NCBI GenBank assembly: GCA_905250025.1
Contig: CAJNOJ010000087.1
Span: 124,001-188,000, forward strand
DNA: 64,000 nucleotides
Direction of reading: 5' to 3'
Source of the DNA: Adineta ricciae
Taxonomy: Eukaryota > Rotifera > Eurotatoria > Adinetida > Adinetidae
The position numbers were made by a program, and so were the translations under genes. Positions within the stretch are counted from its first letter, which is position 1. Each line of letters starts with the position of its first letter. The notes under the pieces were generated by a model. The model made no database searches. It was given only the letters and a program-made list of their open reading frames with translations, and was not told the DNA's origin. Shown here in pieces: positions 24,384 through 36,206 of the stretch.

Positions 24384-26544
24384 ATGTTTGTGTCTTCGAA
24401 TTATTTTATAACGAAATGTATTTTAATCAAGTCTGCTTCCATTTGTTGTCATCAAAGTACGAATGCATCTCTTGCGTCAATATTATATCCTGAACCAAAA
24501 CCAATCGATAAGAATGATACGCAATCATCGACTACAATGCCATCCTCATCATCGCCATCACCTTCACAAACAAAACCAACAACAAAACAACAAGCACAAG
24601 CCGTTGTCAGCTCAGCGGCTGATGCTGCTGTCAATGCTCTCGGAATGGGCTGGAGTGCACTTAATGCTGTCAGCAATCGGATTACAGGGTTAACTACGAG
24701 CACATCAACAAATATACCGATTAAGAATGAGCAGTTAGAATCGATTGTACGTATAGTTACACCTGAAACACTTGAACATCGAACAAAGTCTTTGATCCGA
24801 TCGATTGAATCAGCATCATCAACATTATCGTTAGCCATACGAATCGAAGCACTTTCCAATCATCTTCTTCAACACCCTGACGCAAATTACTTTACAAAAA
24901 AGGTTTTGGAGCAAATCAAGCACAATAATGTATGACATTCGTGTCTTTTAGGAACGGTTAATTCCCTATTTACTGTTTCTTCGCCGACAAGAACGTCACA
25001 AACCTGTGATTGATAAAAAATTTATCAATATGATCAATGAATGTTTGACATTAGCGAACTATGTGGAAAGACCAAAAGGCCAAGGTATTCGACTATTATG
25101 CATCGATGGTGGTGGTATGAGGTGCGATGTGAGTCTGATAGACATATATACCTATATTGATCGTGTTCTATCCTTCTAGAGGTTTGATTTCCATCAATGC
25201 ACTTCGTCGTATTGAAAATCTTCTTGGAGAGCCTATCTATAGTATGTTTGATTATATGTGTGGCGTATCAACCGGTGCTGTCATTACGGCTATGCTTGGT
25301 AAATCGTTAGAGATTCATAGGTGGAATGTTTAGACGTGTTTTTTTTTCTTCGGCTTTCAGGTGCATTCAAAGTGAATTTAGATCAATGTGAAGATCTGTA
25401 TAAACATTTTAGCTCAACAGTTTTTCATCGAAACAAAGCGTTGGGTATCAGTTCATTAATCACTAGTCAATCATACTACGATACGAAAAGTTTTGAGAAT
25501 TATTTGAGGTAAGCTACTCCCAGAATAAAACTGATAATAGAGAAATACAAATAAATTCTATCAAGATCACGAATGGGTGAACGTTTAATGATAAAGACTT
25601 CTCAAGATGCTGACTCGCCTAAAGTAAATATACAGAGTTTCTCTTGATTCGATACTCACCCTCAAGATGCTTTTCATCTTATTTAGTTCAGTTTGATTTC
25701 TGCATTGACAATTCCCGTTGGTTATAAACTATTTTTATTTCGTAATTATTCGATTCTATCATCACCTCATACGCACTATGACGGCACATCAAAATATAAA
25801 GTTTGGGAAGGTGTACGCGCGTCAACAAGTGCACCAGGTTACTTCGAAGAGTTTCTCTTAGATGGAAATGTATTTCAAGTGAGAAAAACATCTTTATTCG
25901 GATGAGTAAGATAATTCTTTCTGCTTGATTAAAGGATGGTGGATTAATCGCAAACAATCCAACAAGTATCGCTCTGCACGAATGTCGATTATTATGGCCA
26001 GATGAAGACTTTCAATGTGTCGTATCATTGGGCAATGGTCGACCTGCACCCGACGTCTTATTTCAATCGAAATCAATGACTTGTAAATAAGTATTTTGTT
26101 TATTTAAAGAAAAGTTCATTCGATAAAAGAATGAAGATGAAGTGTTTGCATAAAAGACTTTCCAGTCAGTCTAGAAACTCGAAGCATTGTTTATAGATCC
26201 TTGGAATTGAAGTCTGATGATTGTGATGTATTCTTTCTGCTTTAGTAAAACAGAAACTATCATCATTGGTCGATAGTGTTACAAACACAGAAACAATCCA
26301 TGTCTGTTTACACGATCTTCTGCAACCAAATATTTATTTTCGGATTAATCCGTTTATGAGTGCGGATTTCGTCTTGGACGAACATCGACCAGAACGCATT
26401 GAACAAATGTTGCGTGATACTCAAACGTATATACGTCAAAATGAGTTTAAGTTTGTCAAACTTGCTCAACAGTTAACTCGACTACGCTCACCAATTCGAC
26501 GTTTTATCGATAAAATAAAGAAAATGCTTCTCATTTATACATAG
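24384..26544 (+). CDS. PNPLA8-like: Calcium-independent phospholipase A2, PNPLA8 (iPLA2-gamma) type
   Basis: Patatin-fold lipase that hydrolyses membrane phospholipids, in mitochondria/peroxisomes in animals. Visible elements: the oxyanion loop CIDGGGMRG (spliced near 25125), the nucleophile elbow GVSTG (near 25270), a family block [13 protein letters not shown], and the catalytic Asp in [10 protein letters not shown] (near 25940), so the Ser-Asp dyad is intact. The C-terminal block [23 protein letters not shown] also matches PNPLA8. The N-terminal part is Ser/Thr/Gln-rich. Introns of about 49-65 bases are needed at 24902, 25125, 25300, 25510, 25625 and 25880, and a longer one about 26080-26246. 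The true N-terminus is uncertain; an exon junction near 24458 could replace the first 25 residues. A second gene follows in the same direction 157 bases on. Confidence 0.88.
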
Positions 26545-26701
26545 ACTCTTCCTATTTGTTGTTTGTTTGTTTTCTTGTACATTATACACTTGTATTTAGT
26601 CAATAGAATACGGTGAAGAACAATGAATGAGTCATTCAAGAAAGTATTCCTTATTTTGATGTCTTTTTTCAGATGATTGAATTTTAGGAAGTAGATTAGA
26701 A

Positions 26702-28950
26702 ATGTTCCTGCTAGTATTTGGTGTATGTGTTTGTACAATTTTTTACATTTGTTGGAAATTCGTTTCATCAACACCGCAATTCAACCAACAAAAGGTATGG
26801 AATCGTTTTCCCAATCATATTTCAAAGAATTGAATGTTCGTTTTTAGAAAACAACCGATTTTATCGAATACTCAGACAATTCAATAGTACCTCTTAACAC
26901 TATTGATGAATCACAAGTGGTATTTTACGATGCAATAAATTCTTTACCATATCTGTTCTTTTCCTTTTACTTTGTATAGTTATCAACCACAAGTATCTGT
27001 GATACAAATGCTCATTTTATTCGTAGTACATTAGAATGTCTTCCAGATGAAATTCTTCTTGATGTAATTAGCTATTTGAAACCCTATGACATATATCATA
27101 GTCTTCATAAGTAAGTTGAGTATATTCTTCGAAGTTTCACTCAAACGATAAAACTATGTTTTCTATTAGTTTAAATAATCGTTTGAATTCGATTATCAAT
27201 GATTTTCAATTGAATTTTCATCTGGACATCTCCCACATTGCCAAACGTGAATACGATTATTGTCTTCTATCGATCTTATCCTTACCATCCGTGCTTTGCC
27301 GACTTCATTCTTTACACATATCGAACGATGAAACCTACGGTGCTATTGCACTCTTTATACGTGAATATCCTTCGTTAACAATTCCATCGCTTCGTTCACT
27401 TTCGCTTCTCGATGCTACCACATCTCAAATCAAATCTCTTCTTGTTAGATTATCACCTCAACTAGAAACTCTTTCAATCGTGACCAATCGAACAATTGAC
27501 ATGAATGACAAACGCTTTATTTGTCAATATCTCCTCAAACATTCAACACTTCGCTCATATCGCTTATCGCTCTGCGATGGTGTCGATTGTGATGAAACGA
27601 TTCTAAGCCATTCGTCCAGAAATCGATTAGAAACGATTTCCATTGATTTATCCTATTTTCAAAATATCCTTTCGCTTCTTTCTTTTATTCCAAATGTTAA
27701 ACGATTAACAATCAATATCAATCAGCAGAAGTATTACAATCAAGATTATAATGCCGCTGCATTTGATATGATTCGTTTGTATGTACCAGTTCAGTTGAGT
27801 TATTTCAATTTAAATTTGCGTTTTTCAAATGTGGAATTCGAACATATCGAACAATTACTGAATTGTTTAGTCAATTTGAAACATCTGTGTTGTTCATCAT
27901 TTCGTGCTGAACTTGTACGTCATTTTTTGAGAGAAAATCGAAATCAAAGTTGAAATTTGTTTTTGTTGTTGAACAGGTCGATGGCTATCGATGGGAACGT
28001 GTATTGAAACGTTTACCATTACTCCGACGTTTTGAATGTGTAATGACAACGTATATTTACCATTCACTTGATTTAAATCTAATCTCTCAATCCTTTCAAA
28101 CCTCGTTCTGGAAGGAAAACAATTGGTCAGTAATTTGTGATTATTTCCAGTGTCTTTCGCGTTTAACAATTTACACAATACCATTTTATAAAAATTTGTT
28201 CATTTCAACATTGAATGGTTCCCAACCATTGAATGACACCGATGATCAAAGTGTACTATTGGAGAATGCCTACGACAAAGTCACTCATCTGAAAGTATCA
28301 GTGCAAGGTATAATTGACGTTCTCTAAAATCAAATCAGTGAATTCATTTCGTTTCAGGTTTGTATTCGGAGACTACACCAATTCGTAAATTTCGTTATGT
28401 TACATCGTTATCCATCTGTGATGGTGAATCATATAGTGATCATTCGAATAGTTCTCTTGTTTCGTATTTATCCTCTACTATTGACTTGACAAAGATTCGC
28501 CATTTAAAACTTTACTCCTTACTCTCTGGTCATACATTGTTTGCACTTCTTTGTAAAGCACCAAATATTCATTGTTTAAGTTCGTCGTATCATAATCTTC
28601 TGCAAATGATAAACGATTTCGGCGATGTCTGGTTATGTTGGTTATTGAATATGATGATCAAGAAACTGACTTTATCCTATGGACGTTTGACATTGTCGAT
28701 CGTTGATCAATTTGTCGAATTGTTTTCGAACGTTGAACATTTATCTCTATGTATGAATATGGATGATGTCGATTTTCAAGAAATTCTCCTTAAACTTATA
28801 CAAAATTTCAAACATCTATCTTCAATACGCATACGCCTAGCAGGCAAACTAACGGAACACTTTCAAGTTCAAACATTAACATGGCTATCAACAAATGCGG
28901 AACTACATTCGGAATTTAATGATAATTTTCTCGACATCTGGATGACATGA
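26702..28950 (+). CDS. F-box/leucine-rich-repeat-like protein with an N-terminal membrane anchor
   Basis: First exon (26702-26794) encodes one hydrophobic segment, MFLLVFGVCVCTIFYICWKF. A short linker leads to an F-box (LECLPDEILLDVISYLKPYDIYHSLHNLNNRLN, near 27040-27190) that would bind Skp1 in an SCF ubiquitin ligase. The remaining 550 residues, over three larger exons (27167-27917, 27976-28303 and 28358-28950), contain irregular leucine-rich repeats (LPSVLCRLHSLHIS, IPSLRSLSLLDATTSQIKSL). F-box/LRR proteins of this style are abundant in rotifers. The ATG follows acceptor-like ttttag (ends 26687). The membrane anchor is unusual for an F-box protein. Confidence 0.8.
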
Positions 28951-29058
28951 ACAAAGAACAGATCAATATTGCGTTTTTTGTATTTATGAATTTTTTGTTT
29001 TTCATTGAAATTTTTATTAACAAAGCATATTTGAACGGAAGTTTTAATATAGTTAAGA

Positions 29059-29064
29059 AATAAA
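29059..29064 (+). terminator. Polyadenylation signal AATAAA of the F-box gene
   Basis: Hexamer about 110 bases after the stop codon. Confidence 0.5.
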
Positions 29065-29129
29065 CATGATGTTCTAGGTTGTTTAATTCAGTGTACTAAA
29101 ACACGGTATATCAAGATAGAGTTCGTTTG

Positions 29130-30600
29130 GTTACTTACAAATTATTTTTCAAATTTTGATAGTGTTTGACAAAAACTGGTGAATCTTTTAAAGAAGTGCA
29201 AACATTCCATAATCTGGATGCGCCCATCAGAATGCCATCAAAGCTTCATTGATTGATAGTCGAAGTGAGAAAACATGGATGGCCACTAAATCCATATGTT
29301 GATGGTGTATCCATGAATAATTTATCACCATTAGTCAATCGTACTTTGCCTGTGCAATTCGTAAATATTTATGCATGAAGAAGATTTGCTATTGACTATT
29401 TCAACACTTAGTAAAAGGTGTGGAAGAAGAAAAAAAAGCGACTCAAGTATAGTATCAAATGTTAATGGTGCACTCTTAACAGAGCCAATTACATTTATAG
29501 ATTTATCTGACGTTGATTGAGTACTGATTTGCACTCTTCTAAATAGTTATAGATGCTTGTTTCGATGTTTGAACACTTGACTAATCCTAAAATTATATAC
29601 ATATTCATATTGTATTTAATAAATTTTCTTCGAACGAATGAAATTGATCGATTAACTTACTAATATCATGCTACCAGATATTTAATAAGACAAGATTCGA
29701 TGTGATCAACTCACAAGATGGTTTCAAGATACTATTTTCGTGACTTAATATAACTATTTGAAAAAAACGAATGAAAAAGAAATGAATAAACCATTACCAT
29801 AGAATAATAGACCAAAAAACATTTCACATAAATGCTCGGAAATAAATGAATAATATCTCACACTAATGATTAAACTTATTGAAACAATGGTTGAAAAAAC
29901 ATCGGCCATAATTGCTATCAGACTTATGTCTAATTGAAGTACAGCAATATGAAATGCTGTTAGGATAATAATGTATGGTGTAGTATTGACAAACGATTTT
30001 TGAATAATTGTTCCCGTTCCAACTACTTCTACAACAAAATCCATCAAAAGAGATTTTGGTTTATATTTATGAATAACTTGCAAAATACGACGTGACATAG
30101 GTTAAATGGTTTTTACTTCAGTACATGAACTTAAAATCTTGTAGGTTTCATCATATTCTGCAAAATATCGATATTTTGCCGTTAATGCTGATGGTTGATC
30201 GAAATCAACACTGGCTTCATTTTCTTGAAATAATAACAGTAGAGAAAAGAATACATTTACGGTAATAAATATTCGCTAAAAGATCAAATCGCATGATTAC
30301 GGGAAAATACGATAGCTTTTCCTACGATAAAATATGACATTTTTGAGAGTGAGAATATTCTTCATTTGTCGATATCTAACAATGACACGATGGAATAAAA
30401 CGATATTGTGAAAAACAATGGACCTCAGAGCAACCGGTACATTGATAAAGGTGACTTAGAAAAGCAACACATTTATGCTGATTAATAGAACATAATGAAT
30501 TTGTTTGATTGATACGCATTCCAAACATCTTTTGTATTTTTAGTATATATATGATACACTGTGTCTGATTCGATTCCATTTTCCGAAGGAAGAGGTTATA
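29130..30600 (-). pseudogene. Decayed coding debris, identity unknown
   Basis: Several protein-like blocks occur on the minus strand without a consistent splice path. Near 30570-30490 there is a frame reading DTVYHIYTKNTKDVWNAYQS that hits a stop. Near 30220-30110 there is ENEASVDFDQPSALTAKYRY. At 30098-29754 a hydrophobic block of 114 residues could hold two or three membrane helices. Near 29370-29150 a block (GKVRLTNGDKLFMDT then GFSGHPCF, a stop, FDGILMGASRLWN) faintly resembles the active-serine region of trypsin-like peptidases. Stops and frame changes separate the pieces. It could be one or two dead genes or poorly spliced ones. Confidence 0.35.
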
Positions 30601-31002
30601 TAACGATCAAAAATTAGTTTCAAATACCAAAACGTTTACCTGTCTGTTCTATCCAATTAGAAGTCAATATATCTTAAATGAAAGGAAATTCAATCAAGAG
30701 TCATCAGAAAATAACTGCCTTGAAGGTAGTTTATCATTTCATAGTTCTAACTTCAATGATGATATTCTCTCGTGTTTTAATGAAATACATCATTCTCCGT
30801 TTCACTTCAAGAAGAAAGTGTCTATTACACATTTTATGATTGCTTTTGTGAGTTACATTATCAATGCCTATTTGTTATAAACTGGAGTTTGTCTGGTGCT
30901 TTATTCAAACAAATCAAAACAAGAATAAATTCCAGTAACCCATTTGTTTGCATATTATCAAAACAAACTAATAGAGTTCATATAAAAAAAACAGATTTGT
31001 CT
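30601..31002. other. Intergenic, no gene recognised
   Basis: AT-rich 400 bases between the decayed region and the 3' end of the TRNT1 paralogue. Confidence 0.5.
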
Positions 31003-32567
31003 TCACATATAAAATACACCTGATAGAAACCCATACTCAATCAGTTCTGATTTTGTCATTTTGTATTTGCTTGCTTTCCATTTTTCTCGCAGTTTTCGAA
31101 GAAGATTGGGAAAGCGGTGACTCGATGTTAAACCATTCTCTCGTAGATCCCACGCATTGATAGTAAACTTTGGTATTGACCATTGTTTCAATTCGTTAAT
31201 GACTAGAATATGTCCCTGATATTTCAGCAGCTCAATAACAAATTCATGCAGAGTGTCTTGCTGTGTCAAATGGCTATTAATAAGAAAATCTTTGTAAGAA
31301 TAGAGCATATCAGGATTATTTGATGGTTGAATTACGTAACGGTAATGTAGAAGAAATTGACCTAGATTTTTATCATGGGAAGAACATTTAATACGTTGAC
31401 AGAAAGTATCGAACTAGAAGGACATCAATTATAGTCAGATATTCCTGGTGTACGAATAGGAAGTTTACTTCTCCTTGGTCTTCGAAAAGTGTCATAAGTA
31501 ATGTGATTGGTTGCGGTTGATAATTCATACATCGCAGCCAGCGATTCTCCAATTCAAACATTCCTTCAGACGATTCTGGTAAACCTTTTTTTGCGAGAAG
31601 AAAAAAAAACTAAAACATTAAAAAGTTGACATTCTAAAACACCTTTGCGCACCCATGAACGGGGCAAGTTGTTGTTGAAGTATAGTTCGTATAAGATGAC
31701 CAGCGAAACGATTGGTAAGGATCATTTTCAATTCCAACCAGATCTTTTCTCCAGGCACATCTAAAACAATTGACAATGTACCGAATCTCATTGTAATTTC
31801 GTCATACCTTGTAAAAGTATTGCACTTCGACGAATAGCGTCTAATACGGTTTCGTCATGCGCATATGGATCAGCTGATAACTGGCCGAAAAATCTTCAAC
31901 AGAAATTAGATCTAGTTTGCCTTTTTTTCATTGAAAAATTAATACCGGAAATATCTTAGAATTCGAATCGGATTCTCCTGTAATCGTGCTAGAATGTTTC
32001 CATTAAAACAAATTCGATTTAGTTTTAAATCATCAATTCCATTTGTATAATCATAAATCATTCCGTGTTCATCCATTGAAAGACTGTTGATTGTTAAATC
32101 TCGTTGTTGTGCATCAACACTCCAATTATCCGTGAATTGAACTTGAACATCTCTACCATGACGAATAATACATTGTTTCAAAGTTGTTACTTGAAATGTT
32201 CTCTTCACATATATACATAGAAAAAGAAATCAAAACGACTAACGACAAAATATGTTTGATTTACTCGTATGGTAGTACCAACGATCATTGTCAACGTTCC
32301 GAAATGTTCAGCACGCGTATAGACAAGTTCGATATTCGAATCACCTTGTATGATTTTCATCATATCACTGGTCGTTGCTGTTGTCGCTAAATCAATGTCA
32401 TGTGGTGTAACACCTAATAGAATATCTCGAACGGCTCCACCTACAAGCCGAATTGAATGATCATATTCATGAAATAAAGAAAACAGATAGAGTAACTGAG
32501 GTGAAAATAAACACGTATATTCAGATGGATTCAGTTGATAACAACGAACAGATGACGGAGATGTCAT
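31003..32567 (-). CDS. TRNT1-like: Divergent CCA-adding enzyme paralogue (tRNA nucleotidyltransferase, copy B)
   Basis: Class II tRNA nucleotidyltransferase fold, head-to-tail with the more canonical copy at 32717-34222. It keeps motif A ([13 protein letters not shown] and the catalytic PHDIDLATTAT). Motif B is QQRDLTIN instead of RRDLT. The template motif D reads QENPIRILRYFR where the family has EDxxR, so the Asp is Asn. The flexible-loop block is also changed: TTLKQCIIRHGR replaces [12 protein letters not shown]. The C-terminal body (VPGEKIWLELKMIL, WSIPKFTINAWDL, LREKWKASKYKMTKSELIEYG) is full length. About six exons join in frame with no stops. The start at 32567 follows ttccaatttcag by three bases; an in-frame ATG at 32657 would add a basic, mitochondrial-type leader. 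The changed motifs suggest altered nucleotide choice. Confidence 0.82.
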
Positions 32568-32585
32568 TGTCTGAAATTGGAAACT
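32568..32585 (-). promoter_or_regulatory. Splice-acceptor-like site three bases before the copy B start
   Basis: Minus-strand sequence ttccaatttcag|aca precedes the ATG. The previous gene ends 149 bases upstream. Candidate trans-splice acceptor inside the proposed polycistronic unit. Confidence 0.5.
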
Positions 32586-32716
32586 CGGATTGTACCTCGC
32601 ACTTTTAACATTCAGTCGGCGTTGACTTTTTTTTTGAAAGAAATGGAAACGAAACATTACAAAAAAATAAGAATGGAAATTATCTTCACGAAAGAAATGT
32701 CTTCATCATTTATTAT

Positions 32717-34222
32717 TTATCTTTTTGTTTTTTTCTGTTTGGAACCAGTTGTATCCGCATTTTCTAATGCTTCTAAAACATGTGGTAGAACTTCGTCGAT
32801 TAATTGTTCTTCTGTAGCTTGAAAATGTGACTGTTTCCAGCTGTCTCTCAACGCATTCAAGATCAATCTGAAATTCGGTCCTTGCTTGATACCTTTGGAG
32901 GTAAGTGTAGTACCAGTGACAGGAAAACGTGGCATATTCCATTCGGAAAACTGTTGGGCTTCCGCTAAATGATGTTGATATTTTAATAACTCAACGATTC
33001 GTTCTTTCACCATTGGATCATTCATAATCAAGTCGATCATTAAGTCTTTGTATGGTTTCAGTCGATCATTTGAAGACGGATCGAGAAGAGAGATGGAATC
33101 ACGATAAGTAACAAGCAATTGAGACAAACGGCGACAGTCATTGGAATATTTCATACGTTGATCGAATTCGCCCAGCTGAAGAAAGACACAATAGAGCGAT
33201 ATACTCAAAAAATATGTCTATTACTTCGTTGATATCACAAAAAAGTTTGGTTAAAATAGTCATTTCATGTGGCGTAGCTTGATAACACTGCCGCCAATGG
33301 TCTTCCAACTGAATGAGGTCGACATTTGATGGAATACCTTTTCATCAATCAGAAAACCATACATCGATATGATCTATCATTCAAAGTAACTTACCTAGGT
33401 ACTGACCGATACCTTGTTCAAGCATTACTTTCAGAACAGGACCAGCGTTTCGACCGGTAGCGATACGTCTCAACTCAATCCACAATCGTTCACCAGCGAT
33501 ATCTAAATATGGCTTTTTAACCTAGTGATGATTTCAGTATTCTTCTACCTTTCAATCCATGACCATTGTCTCGAATCGCTTTCAATGTTTGTTCGTCGTG
33601 CGCCGCATTATCCGGTGCAAAACGACCAAAAAATCGAAAATAGCGAAGAATACGCAAGTAATCTTCTCGAATACGCTGTTCGGCATCACCGACGAAACGT
33701 ACGCATCGGTTGTGAAGATCTTCGATGCCATTGAAATAATCATAAATTGTTCCATTCAAATCTGAGTAGAAAACATCTGTGAAAAAAGTCCATTTTTCAT
33801 ATTCACAACTGACCGAGAAACAATGCATTCATAGTAAGATCGCGGCGATTAGCGTCCAATTGCCAGTCTTGTGTATATTCTACTTCAGCATGTCTTCCAT
33901 CAGTGGTAACATCGATTCGTAGAGTGGTAATCTCAAAGTTTTCTGTATCATCCACACGCGCAGTTATTGTTCCATGTTTTTCACCATTTGAATTGATCAT
34001 TCTTATTTGCGCTTTGGTGAACATGTCTTTCATTTGATCCGGTGTTGCTGTTGTTGCGAAATCGACATCATGAGGGAGAATACCCATTAAAATATCTCGT
34101 ACGGCTCCGCCGGCCACTCGAATTTCATATTGACTAGCATGAAATAATTCCGCTAATTTCAATAGATGTGGCGTCAACAGCGCTCGATATTCCGGTGTAT
34201 CGATTTTTTGTGTGATTAACAT
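32717..34222 (-). CDS. TRNT1: CCA-adding enzyme, tRNA nucleotidyltransferase 1
   Basis: Adds CCA to the 3' end of cytosolic and mitochondrial tRNAs. All class II motifs are canonical: motif [13 protein letters not shown] with [21 protein letters not shown]; the flexible-loop block [20 protein letters not shown]; motif [14 protein letters not shown]; motif [18 protein letters not shown]; and [12 protein letters not shown]. The C-terminus ends with a Lys-rich GSKQKKTKR. Exons: about 34222-33813, 33763-33553, 33517-33392, 33338-33230 and 33176-32717, separated by introns of about 50 bases. The ATG follows an AG one base upstream, after a T-rich run. There are 144 bases from the stop of MRPL11 and 149 to copy B. 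Confidence 0.93.
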
Positions 34223-34366
34223 ACTTTATAATATGAAAAAAAAATCAATGAATGATACCGACTAGATTGATGACATGCTTTATAACATCATCTAAAAAAC
34301 ACGTCAGAAACACGAGAAATGATGCAATTACACAAAATAAAGAAGGAAAAAACGGCGTCACAATTA

Positions 34367-35219
34367 TTATTTCTTGCCACTTTTCTCCGCAGCAGCGGTA
34401 GCGGTAGCGCCACGCAAGAGTTTCGCTTGTTGGGCTTCTTCAGCTTCTTTCGCTTGTTTTTCATGAAGAGCACGAAGTTCATCCATATACTTTCGATGGT
34501 CTTCCACATTGAGATTACTCACAACTTCTATGCCAAGCTTGGTAGCATGTTGAATCAGCGTACGACACATCTCTTTCATAGTTAAACCTTGATAAGGTTC
34601 GTCTAAATGTTAGAAATAATATGTGAATGTACGTGCTGTCGGAGTCCAATGTTTACCTTGGATTTTCACTTTGGCAATTTCATAGATATGTTTCACAGTT
34701 ATCTGACCACCAGGTTCTTTGCCTACAAATGGAGACGTTCGTAGTGGAAAAAGTGAAGATAGAAAGAATTTACCTATATTTAGTGCAGGTTTTTTTAAAC
34801 CAGCTGCTTGAAGAAGGAGATGCTCGATTGTTGGTGTATAGAAAACTAATTCATACGTTCGATCCGGCTGAATAAAGAAGAGCTTTCTATGAAAGGAAGA
34901 GAATCAAAATAAAGAACAAACTTTGACATAAACGTGGCATGGCAAAGGTATGCCTTCTATATAGTCTTTTGTTCTTTCATTGAAATCTTTACAAAATTGG
35001 GCGATATTCAATGAGTGTTGACCAAGAATCGGACCAAGTGGTGGTGCAGGACTTGCTTGACCAGCTGGAATATCCATTTGAAAATAAGGTTGAAGAACAA
35101 CTTTGGACGCGACTGCCTTCAATTTCGAAGCCATCTTACCGACTAGAAAAAACAACAACAATCAATTGAAAGGGGGATCGTTCAATTTCAAACATCTTAC
35201 CTTGCTTTGCAGCTGCCAT
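34367..35219 (-). CDS. MRPL11: Mitochondrial large ribosomal subunit protein uL11m
   Basis: L11-family protein of the mitochondrial GTPase-associated centre. The first coding exon is only 19 bases (35219-35201, MAAKQ), joined to VGKMASKL. The L11 signature is [31 protein letters not shown] (split here: PPLGPILGQ at about 35040, then [15 protein letters not shown]). The central part [23 protein letters not shown] and the C-terminal half [17 protein letters not shown] match MRPL11. It ends in a Lys/Ala-rich tail, EKSGKK. At least four introns are needed. An acceptor-like ttgattgtttttag ends 31 bases before the ATG, and the upstream gene TSR3 ends only 60 bases away. Confidence 0.93.
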
Positions 35220-35279
35220 GATTATTCTCTCAAATGTTTATCTCAATAATCTAAAAACAATCAAACAAGAAACATATTA

Positions 35280-36117
35280 TTATTCATCCGTTGTTTTCAA
35301 TGAAAGATTTTCAACATGAAGATTTTCTTCGTACGCTTCGTCCCCCTCTTCTTCTTCAGATGATTCCGATGGTGGCATATCACGGTTAGGCTGATAACTG
35401 TCTCCAAAACTTTCTTCTCCTGTCCGAAAACGTCTATCACATTCGATGACAGCCTGTGCAGAATCACATTTCTCATAAGTTTCAAGCAATGATGCGTTCA
35501 ATGTATAAAACGCGTGTCCCCATTTAAATTTGTCCAATAAAATTGTTCCATAGTCTCGTAAACCAACAATTGCCAAAGCAGCAGCAAAAGCTTCGACGCA
35601 AGATAATTGACAGGGTTTTCCTGAAGAGAAAAATATGTTTCCTCCATGAACAAAAACGGCAAACATTATACATACCGTAATTAACATTGTTCGTTGCGAC
35701 TAAGTATGGAAGTAATCTTAAATGTTTACCCTTCATTCGAGAAAATGGAGTTTCATCTAGTTTCGCCCATGAACAATCGACAACGGCGATGCCACTTTCC
35801 AAAACGATTTGCTTATCTTCAGGCGAAACACATTTCTGACCCATTGGAGATAGAATAATGCCACCGAAATGATTCCCTAACTTCAATGGTTTCACAAATC
35901 CATGTCGAACAAGTTTACGACCAGTACATCGTTTAGGATCACATTGATTGACATCCCACATGGCTAGAGGTATTCGAATTTGCTCAATCGAGTCATCTTC
36001 GTCGTTTTCTTCATCAGCCGAATGAAAGTCATCTTCATCATCGTTTGTAGCTTTGGGTGCTCGATCGATATATTCACGATCTTTGTGATGATTCTTCTTC
36101 GCTGTTCTATGAGACAT
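35280..36117 (-). CDS. TSR3: 18S rRNA aminocarboxypropyltransferase TSR3
   Basis: Catalyses the aminocarboxypropyl step of the hypermodified pseudouridine in 18S rRNA during 40S maturation. The N-terminus is basic then acidic ([14 protein letters not shown]). The conserved core is [48 protein letters not shown] and [15 protein letters not shown]. One intron (about 35674-35621) precedes [19 protein letters not shown] and [11 protein letters not shown]. The tail is acidic. The ATG directly follows an acceptor-like ttgactttctag. ECH1 ends 89 bases upstream and MRPL11 starts 60 bases downstream on the same strand. Confidence 0.95.
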
Positions 36118-36132
36118 CTAGAAAGTCAAAAT
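36118..36132 (-). promoter_or_regulatory. Splice-acceptor-like site abutting the TSR3 start codon
   Basis: Minus-strand tattttgactttctag runs straight into the ATG, 89 bases after the stop codon of ECH1. No matching donor is needed upstream if a spliced leader is added in trans. Confidence 0.5.
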
Positions 36133-36206
36133 ACTACATATAACATCGTAATTGAAGAAAATCATCCAAAGAATTGAAATCAAAAATTTAAGAATCTTTC
36201 TTTTCT

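Noticed and set aside
24452..24859. Long frame antisense to the phospholipase N-terminus
   Set aside because: Mirror of Ser/Thr/Gln-rich coding sequence on the plus strand; no independent support.
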